Translations under genes and position numbers: made by a program | The notes under the pieces: model-generated | The model's input: only the letters and a program-made list of their open reading frames with translations | What the model was told of the DNA's origin: nothing | The model's database searches: none | NCBI RefSeq assembly: GCF_000826085.1 | Contig: NZ_CCYM01000003.1 | Coordinates: forward strand, 62,001 to 126,000 | DNA from: Nigerium massiliense | GTDB lineage: Bacteria; Actinomycetota; Actinomycetes; Propionibacteriales; Propionibacteriaceae | Reading direction: 5' to 3' | Length of the DNA: 64,000 bases | Part shown: positions 59,046 to 64,000 of the stretch, piece by piece | How positions within the stretch are numbered: position 1 is the first letter of the stretch | Layout: every line of letters starts with the position of its first letter

Positions 59046-60977
59046 GTGACCGACACGTTGGAATCCGGTCCCTCCCGTCGAGGGGGATCCGGACTCGAGT
59101 CCATGTTGCTTCCCGAGCTGAAGAAGCTGGCCAATTCCATGGGCCTCCGGGGGACCGGGGCGATGCGTAAGTCCGATCTGATCGCCGCCATCCGTGGCGC
59201 GCAGTCCGGCTCCGCACCCACCCCCCACCGTTCCGCGCAGCAGGCCGAGGCGCCGCGCACGGAGCCTCAGCAGACGCAGCCGCAGCGGGCCGAGCAACCG
59301 GCTCCGGCCGCCGACGAGCGTCAGGCGGACAACCGCCAGGCCGGACGCCGCGACCAGGACTCACGCGGCGAGGGCTCAGGCGAGCGCCGCACCCGGGAGC
59401 GCCGGCCCGAGCGCTCGACCGAGGACGGCAAGGATCAGCACCGCGACAACCGCCGCGACGGCGAGCGGCGCCACGACGAGCCGGCGGGTGACCCGGCGCC
59501 GGGCGAGGAGGGCGGCGCCGACGATGTGGCCGCCCGACTGGAGCAGCTCGCCCAGTCCGGTGGACGCCGCCGGCGCGACCGCTCCGAGAATCAGGCCGAC
59601 GGCGACGACACGTCCGGCGGCACCAGCAACAATCGCGGCGGCGACAACTCCCGTCGCGACCGCAACGATCGCGACGACTCGTCCCGCGACAACAACCACC
59701 AGAATAACCGCCGCAACTCCGACGACGACGACTACTCGGGCGGGCGGCGCAACCGCCGCCGGCGCCGGGACCGGCAGAACCGGCGCGGCAACCGTCAGGG
59801 CAACAACCTGGATCGCCTCGAGGTCGACACCGACGTCCACGAGGACGACGTGCTCGTCCAGGCGTCCGGGATCCTCGACGTCCTCGACAACTACGCGTTC
59901 GTGCGCACCACCGGCTACCTTCCGGGCTCCAACGACGCGTACGTGTCGCTGTCGATGGTCAAGAAGTTCGGCCTGCGCAAGGGCGACGTCATCACCGGGT
60001 CGATCCGGCAGCCGCGCGAGGGCGAGCGCAAGGAGAAGTTCAACCCGCTCGTCAAGATCGAGACGGTGAACGGTGATGATCCGGAGAAGGCTAAGGGGCG
60101 TCCCGAGTTCAACAAGCTGACGCCGCTGTACCCGCAGGAGCGGCTGCGCCTCGAGACGACGCGGACGAACATGACCGGCCGCATCGTCGACATCGTGGCG
60201 CCCGTCGGCAAGGGGCAGCGTGGTCTGATCGTCTCGCCGCCGAAGGCCGGCAAGACGATGGTGATGCAGTCCATCGCGAATTCGATCACCGAGAACAACC
60301 CCGAGGTGCACCTCATGGTCGTCCTCGTCGACGAGCGTCCCGAGGAGGTCACCGACTTCCAGCGCAGCGTCAAGGGCGAGGTCATCGCGTCGACGTTCGA
60401 CCGTCCGGCCGACGACCACACCACCATCGCCGAACTGGCGATCGAGCGGGCGAAGCGCCTGGTCGAACTGGGCCACGACGTCGTCGTCCTGCTGGACGGC
60501 ATCACCCGCCTCAGCCGCGCGTACAACCTGGCCGCGCCGGCGTCCGGACGCATCCTGTCCGGCGGCGTCGACTCGGCGGCGCTGTACCCGCCGAAGAAGT
60601 TCTTCGGCGCCGCGCGTAACATCGAGCAGGGCGGTTCGCTGACGATCCTGGCGACCGCGCTCGTCGAGACCGGTTCGAAGATGGACGAGGTGATCTTCGA
60701 GGAGTTCAAGGGTACCGGCAACATGGAGCTGCGCCTGCGCCGCGAGCTGGCCGACAAGCGCATCTTCCCGGCGATCGACGCGGTCGCGTCCGGTACCCGC
60801 CGCGAAGAGCAGTTGATGACCCGCGAGGAGCTGTCGATCATCTGGAAGCTGCGCCGCGTGCTCAGCGGCCTGGACGATCAGCAGGCCCTCGAGATGCTCA
60901 TCAACCGACTGAAGAAGACCACGACGAACCTCGAGTTCCTCCACGTGATCTCGCGTACCACCCCGAACTCTGACTAG
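59046..60977 (+). CDS. rho: transcription termination factor Rho with disordered insertion
   Basis: A 643-residue hexameric RNA translocase. An N-terminal SAP-like helical part (LPELKKLANSMGLRG, RKSDLIAAI) is followed by a low-complexity insertion of roughly 180 residues rich in Arg, Asp, Asn and Gly (about 55-255), then the RNA-binding fold (DNYAFVRTTGYLPG), Walker A SPPKAGKT with K403, VDERPEEVTDF, LLDGITRLSRAYN and the C-terminal LDDQQALEML. Inserted N-terminal regions are usual for actinobacterial Rho and bind RNA. GTG 59046 has AAAGGAA 6 bases ahead. rpmE, prfA and prmC follow. Confidence 0.95.
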   Translation: MTDTLESGPSRRGGSGLESMLLPELKKLANSMGLRGTGAMRKSDLIAAIRGAQSGSAPTPHRSAQQAEAPRTEPQQTQPQRAEQPAPAADERQADNRQAGRRDQDSRGEGSGERRTRERRPERSTEDGKDQHRDNRRDGERRHDEPAGDPAPGEEGGADDVAARLEQLAQSGGRRRRDRSENQADGDDTSGGTSNNRGGDNSRRDRNDRDDSSRDNNHQNNRRNSDDDDYSGGRRNRRRRRDRQNRRGNRQGNNLDRLEVDTDVHEDDVLVQASGILDVLDNYAFVRTTGYLPGSNDAYVSLSMVKKFGLRKGDVITGSIRQPREGERKEKFNPLVKIETVNGDDPEKAKGRPEFNKLTPLYPQERLRLETTRTNMTGRIVDIVAPVGKGQRGLIVSPPKAGKTMVMQSIANSITENNPEVHLMVVLVDERPEEVTDFQRSVKGEVIASTFDRPADDHTTIAELAIERAKRLVELGHDVVVLLDGITRLSRAYNLAAPASGRILSGGVDSAALYPPKKFFGAARNIEQGGSLTILATALVETGSKMDEVIFEEFKGTGNMELRLRRELADKRIFPAIDAVASGTRREEQLMTREELSIIWKLRRVLSGLDDQQALEMLINRLKKTTTNLEFLHVISRTTPNSD

Positions 60978-60991
60978 GGAATAACGCAGCC

Positions 60992-61017
60992 GGCCCGGAC
61001 GTTTTGGAGTCCGGGCC
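60992..61017 (+). terminator. hairpin after rho
   Basis: GGCCCGGAC (60992-61000) and GTCCGGGCC (61009-61017) form a 9-bp stem; only weak T content follows. It may act as a terminator or 3' processing barrier. Confidence 0.55.
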
Positions 61018-61127
61018 AGTGCTACGGCACAATGGCCCATTGGTGCCGGTTCACGCCTGGGCGTTCCATCCGCCGTCCGCACGTCCCCTGGGACGAGGCG
61101 ACCCGGCCAAAACTGAGGAGAGACGAC

Positions 61128-61337
61128 ATGAAGCAGGGTATTCACCCCGATTACCACGAGACCACGGTCACGTGCTCCTGCGGGAACACGTTCACCACGC
61201 GCAGCACGGCCAAGGGCGGGGAGATCCGCTCCGAGGTGTGCTCGGCCTGCCACCCGTTCTACACGGGCAAGCAGAAGATCCTCGACACGGGCGGCCGCGT
61301 GGCTCGCTTCGAGAAGCGCTACGCCAAGAAGAAGTAG
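61128..61337 (+). CDS. rpmE: 50S ribosomal protein bL31 (zinc-binding form)
   Basis: A 69-residue ribosomal protein. It begins [19 protein letters not shown] and has [21 protein letters not shown], so the four-cysteine zinc site (C16, C18, C37, C40) of the C+ form is kept. Organisms with this form often carry a zinc-free copy for zinc starvation elsewhere. GAGGAGAG precedes ATG 61128. A terminator follows. Confidence 0.96.
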   Translation: MKQGIHPDYHETTVTCSCGNTFTTRSTAKGGEIRSEVCSACHPFYTGKQKILDTGGRVARFEKRYAKKK

Positions 61338-61347
61338 CCTGCGCCAG

Positions 61348-61386
61348 ACGCCGGGCCCCGGGGAGCGACCCCCGGGCCCGGCGTTT
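61348..61386 (+). terminator. rho-independent terminator of rpmE
   Basis: ACGCCGGGCCCCGGGG pairs with CCCCGGGCCCGGCGT with one bulged base, followed by TTTCGTG. A very GC-rich stem. Confidence 0.8.
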
Positions 61387-61421
61387 CGTGTTCCATGCCG
61401 CCCACGTCCCCAGGGAGCCAG

Positions 61422-62504
61422 ATGTTCGAGTCAGCAGATCAGATGCGGGCGGAGTACGCGGATCTGGAGCGGCAGCTCGCCGACCCCGCGACCCACGCCG
61501 ATACCGCTCGATCCCGCAAGGTCGGACGGCGCTACGCCGAGCTCATGCCGATCGTGAAGGCGTTGGACGAGCACGACGCGCTGACTGATGACCTGGCCGC
61601 GGCGCGCGAGCTGGGGGAGGCCGACGCGGCCTTCGCCAGCGAGGCGGACTCGCTGGCGCAGCGCCTGGAGGCGAGCACCGACCGGCTCGCGGCTCTGCTG
61701 GCGCCACGCGACCCCAACGACTCCAACGATGCCCTGCTGGAGATCAAGTCGGGTGAGGGCGGCGAGGAGTCGGCGCTGTTCGCCGGGGATCTCGCGCGCA
61801 TGTACACCCGTTACGCCGAGGTCCGCGGTTGGAAGACCGAGATCCTGGACGCCCAGGAGACCGACCTCGGCGGCTACAAGTCCGTGACGCTGGCGGTGAA
61901 GGCCGGCTCGCACGCGGAGCCGGAGAACATGCCCTACGGCGTCCTGAAGTTCGAGGGCGGCGTCCACCGCGTGCAGCGGGTCCCGGTGACCGAGACCCAG
62001 GGGCGCATCCACACGTCCGCGGCCGGCGTCCTGGTGATGCCGGACGTCGACGATCCCGCCGACGTCGAGATCAACGACGACGACCTGCGCGTGGACGTCT
62101 ATCGCAGCTCCGGCAAGGGCGGCCAGGGCGTCAACACCACCGACTCCGCCGTCCGCATCACCCATCTGCCGACGGGAACGGTCGTCACCTGCCAGAACGA
62201 ACGCTCCCAGCTGCAGAACAAGGAGCAGGCGATGCGCATCCTGCGGGCACGTCTGAGCGCGCTGGCCGCCGAGCAGGCGGCTGACGAGGCGTCCGCGGCG
62301 CGCAAGTCGCAGGTGCGCACCGTGGACCGCTCCGAGCGGATCCGCACGTACAACTTCCCCGAGAACCGCATCGCCGACCACCGCATCGGCTTCAAGGCGC
62401 ACAACCTCGATCAGGTGCTCGCCGGCGACCTGCAACCTGTCGTGGACGCCCTCCAGGCGGCCGACCTGGCCGAGCGGCTCGGAGCGCTGGGGGAGCGGTC
62501 CTGA
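61422..62504 (+). CDS. prfA: peptide chain release factor 1
   Basis: A 360-residue class I release factor that reads UAA and UAG. GGQ is at 233-235 inside [10 protein letters not shown], the position modified by PrmC. The codon-recognition tripeptide is PVT in [12 protein letters not shown], the PxT form that marks RF1 rather than the SPF of RF2. MFESADQM at ATG 61422 is preferred over an upstream in-frame ATG. Its stop shares a base with the prmC start (TGATG). Confidence 0.96.
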   Translation: MFESADQMRAEYADLERQLADPATHADTARSRKVGRRYAELMPIVKALDEHDALTDDLAAARELGEADAAFASEADSLAQRLEASTDRLAALLAPRDPNDSNDALLEIKSGEGGEESALFAGDLARMYTRYAEVRGWKTEILDAQETDLGGYKSVTLAVKAGSHAEPENMPYGVLKFEGGVHRVQRVPVTETQGRIHTSAAGVLVMPDVDDPADVEINDDDLRVDVYRSSGKGGQGVNTTDSAVRITHLPTGTVVTCQNERSQLQNKEQAMRILRARLSALAAEQAADEASAARKSQVRTVDRSERIRTYNFPENRIADHRIGFKAHNLDQVLAGDLQPVVDALQAADLAERLGALGERS

Positions 62505-63355
62505 TGCCTGTCGCGCGCGACCTGCTCCACCGGGCCGGCGCCGACCTGAACAGCGGGGCGGAGGCCCGAACACTGCTCGCCCACGTGCTGGGCACTGACC
62601 TGCACGGGTTGCTCCTCGCCGACGACGTCTCGGGCGCTGAGGCGGACGCCTTCGCCGCGCTGGTGCGGCGGCGGCTCGACGGCGTCCCCGTGCAGCACTT
62701 GACGGGCGAGGCGTACTTCCGCACCGTCCGGGTCGAGGTCGGACCGGGCGTGTTCATCCCGCGACCCGAGACCGAGGTGATGACCGGTTTCGCGCTCGAC
62801 CGGCTCGCCGAGGTGCGCGCCGAGGGACGCCCGCCGGTCGCGGTCGAGCTGTGCGCCGGCTCGGGGGCGATCTCGCTGGCCATCGCCACCGAGGCGCCGG
62901 ACGTGGAACTGCACTGCGTCGAACTGTCCGAGGACGCCGCGGACTACCTGCGCCGCAACCTGGCCGGCACGGACGTCGACATCGTCGTCGGGGACATGGC
63001 AGCCGCCTTCACCCACCTGGACGGCTCCGTCGACGTGGTTGTGGCGAACCCGCCCTACATCCCGTTGGACTCCTACGGCGAGGTGCCCGCAGACGTCCGC
63101 GATCACGACCCTGCGCTCGCCCTGTTCTCGGGTCCCGACGGCCTCGACGCGATGGCGGTGGTGGCGCGGGTGGCGGCCCGGTTGCTGCGCCCGGGCGGCT
63201 GGGTGTGCGCCGAGCACGCGGACGTGCAGGGCGAGAGTGCGCCGGCGGTGTTCCTGGCCACGGACGCCTACGACCGGGTCACCGATCACGTCGACCTGAA
63301 CCACCGACCGCGGTTCACGGCGGCACGTCGATCCGCTGGCAAGATGGAGCCGTGA
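62504..63355 (+). CDS. prmC: release factor glutamine N5-methyltransferase
   Basis: A 283-residue S-adenosylmethionine-dependent enzyme that methylates the glutamine of the GGQ motif in release factors. The SAM-binding segment is VELCAGSGAISLAI, the catalytic NPPY is at 182-185, and the N-terminal region has LTGEAYFRTVRVEVGPGVFIPRPETE. Its start overlaps the end of prfA, its substrate gene. Its stop overlaps the GTG of tsaC. Confidence 0.95.
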   Translation: MPVARDLLHRAGADLNSGAEARTLLAHVLGTDLHGLLLADDVSGAEADAFAALVRRRLDGVPVQHLTGEAYFRTVRVEVGPGVFIPRPETEVMTGFALDRLAEVRAEGRPPVAVELCAGSGAISLAIATEAPDVELHCVELSEDAADYLRRNLAGTDVDIVVGDMAAAFTHLDGSVDVVVANPPYIPLDSYGEVPADVRDHDPALALFSGPDGLDAMAVVARVAARLLRPGGWVCAEHADVQGESAPAVFLATDAYDRVTDHVDLNHRPRFTAARRSAGKMEP

Positions 63356-64000
63356 CCATGCCCGACGACGAATCCCTCCGCGAGCGCGTCCACGACGCGA
63401 GCACCGATCTCGAGGCGGCCCTGGCCGCGGCCGTCGAGGCCGTCGCCGCGGGCCAGGTGATCGTGCTGCCCACCGACACCGTGTACGGCGTGGGCGCCGA
63501 CGCTTTCGACGCGTCCGCGGTCCAGGCCCTGCTGGACGCCAAGCACCGCGGCCGCGACATGCCCCCGCCCGTGTTGGTCGCCGAGGTGCCGATGGTCCGC
63601 TCGCTGGCGGGGGGAGACCACGACATCGTCGCGGCGCTCGGCGAGGCGTTCTGGCCGGGCGCGCTCACGCTGATCCTGCCGGCGCATCCCAGCCTGCGCA
63701 TCGACCTCGGCGACCGAGGCGAGACGATCGCGGTCCGGGTGCCCGACCACGACCTGACCCGTGAGCTGCTCCGCCGCACCGGGCCGCTGGCCGTGAGCTC
63801 GGCCAACATCTCCGGTGAGGACGCCGCGCTCACCGTCGACGAGGCGCTCGGCATGCTCGGCGACTCCGTCGCGGCCTACATCGACGCCGGGCCGATGAGC
63901 GGCCCCGTGCCGTCCACCATCGTCGACCTGTCCGGACGCGTGCCGCGCCTGCTGCGCGCCGGCCGGCTCACCGTCGATCAGCTCAACGCCGTCGTGCCGG
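63352..64000 (+). CDS. tsaC: L-threonylcarbamoyladenylate synthase (Sua5/YrdC/TsaC), 3' end cut by window
   Basis: The frame is open from GTG 63352 (or ATG 63358) to the window edge, over 210 residues. It has VIVLPTDTVYGVGADA, KHRGRDMPPPVLVAE, FWPGALTLILP and LAVSSANISGE, the conserved blocks of the Sua5/YrdC fold. The enzyme makes threonylcarbamoyl-AMP for the t6A modification of ANN-reading tRNAs. The MPPPVLV variant replaces the more common KPLIV-type strand, as in other actinobacteria. GTG overlaps the prmC stop (GTGA). The standard actinobacterial order rho-rpmE-prfA-prmC-tsaC is intact. Confidence 0.94.
   Translation, partial: MTMPDDESLRERVHDASTDLEAALAAAVEAVAAGQVIVLPTDTVYGVGADAFDASAVQALLDAKHRGRDMPPPVLVAEVPMVRSLAGGDHDIVAALGEAFWPGALTLILPAHPSLRIDLGDRGETIAVRVPDHDLTRELLRRTGPLAVSSANISGEDAALTVDEALGMLGDSVAAYIDAGPMSGPVPSTIVDLSGRVPRLLRAGRLTVDQLNAVVP

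Noticed and set aside
1..64000. CRISPR array, prophage, insertion sequence or toxin-antitoxin island
   Set aside because: No regularly spaced repeats, transposase, integrase or phage structural genes are seen; gene content is core throughout and composition looks uniform.

Overview
The window is a stretch of high-GC (about 70%) actinobacterial chromosome. Evidence for this comes from mycothiol-dependent formaldehyde oxidation, a WhiB protein, a SigR/RsrA thiol-stress pair, PdtaS, Kgd-type 2-oxoglutarate decarboxylase/dehydrogenase, AdnAB, the tiny ribosomal protein bL37, DUF3107 and DUF6104 proteins, and frequent TANNNT promoters lying 6-8 bases before a start codon. A PPA1309-family protein and the overall gene content fit Propionibacteriales, but the sequence alone does not fix the family. 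No phage, insertion sequence, CRISPR array, rRNA or plasmid function is seen. Nearly all of the window is core genome, so the novelty lies in arrangements, regulation and odd individual genes.

Layout. 1-6.0 kb: end of a PHP phosphoesterase, trpS behind a possible tryptophan attenuator, a TRIC-family channel, an MBL hydrolase with mycothiol-dependent formaldehyde dehydrogenase, a DEAD-box helicase apparently starting at CTG, and DUF3107. 6.1-23.6 kb: a DNA-break repair block holding both AdnAB and RecBCD, plus nudC and UvrD2. 23.7-31.8 kb: a ThiF-like protein, small zinc proteins, an M48 peptidase, a DUF2342 protein, a PDZ-Lon protease, PPA1309 and UPF0182. 31.9-35.8 kb: two M16 peptidase subunits, a frameshifted repeat-rich secreted protein and initiator tRNA. 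36-41 kb: a five-gene peptide/nickel-type ABC importer. 41-45.4 kb: serA, then hisN, rsgA and aroA on the minus strand. 45.4-49.6 kb: DoxX, sigR-rsrA, bL37, pdtaS, whiB and a small membrane protein. 49.7-54.2 kb: DUF6104, kgd and tRNA-Arg. 54.3-64 kb: lysA-hom-thrH-GT87, then rho-rpmE-prfA-prmC-tsaC running off the end.

How the genes work together. AdnAB and RecBCD are alternative helicase-nuclease machines for processing double-strand ends, and UvrD2 is a related monomeric helicase. SigR and RsrA form a thiol-redox switch with a SigR-type promoter upstream of sigR and a second promoter directly before a shorter start, matching the two-isoform feedback design known in Streptomyces. lysA, hom and thrH form an aspartate-family operon in which ThrH sits where thrC/thrB would be expected. 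prfA, prmC and tsaC make a release factor, its methylase and the first enzyme of tRNA t6A synthesis.

Most notable points: the possible trpS attenuator with a one-tryptophan, leaderless leader peptide; the CTG start of the helicase; dual-promoter sigR; hom-thrH; a broken gene with about ten six-residue repeats; two unexplained repeat structures upstream of kgd; and a 15-bp inverted repeat before the M48 gene.
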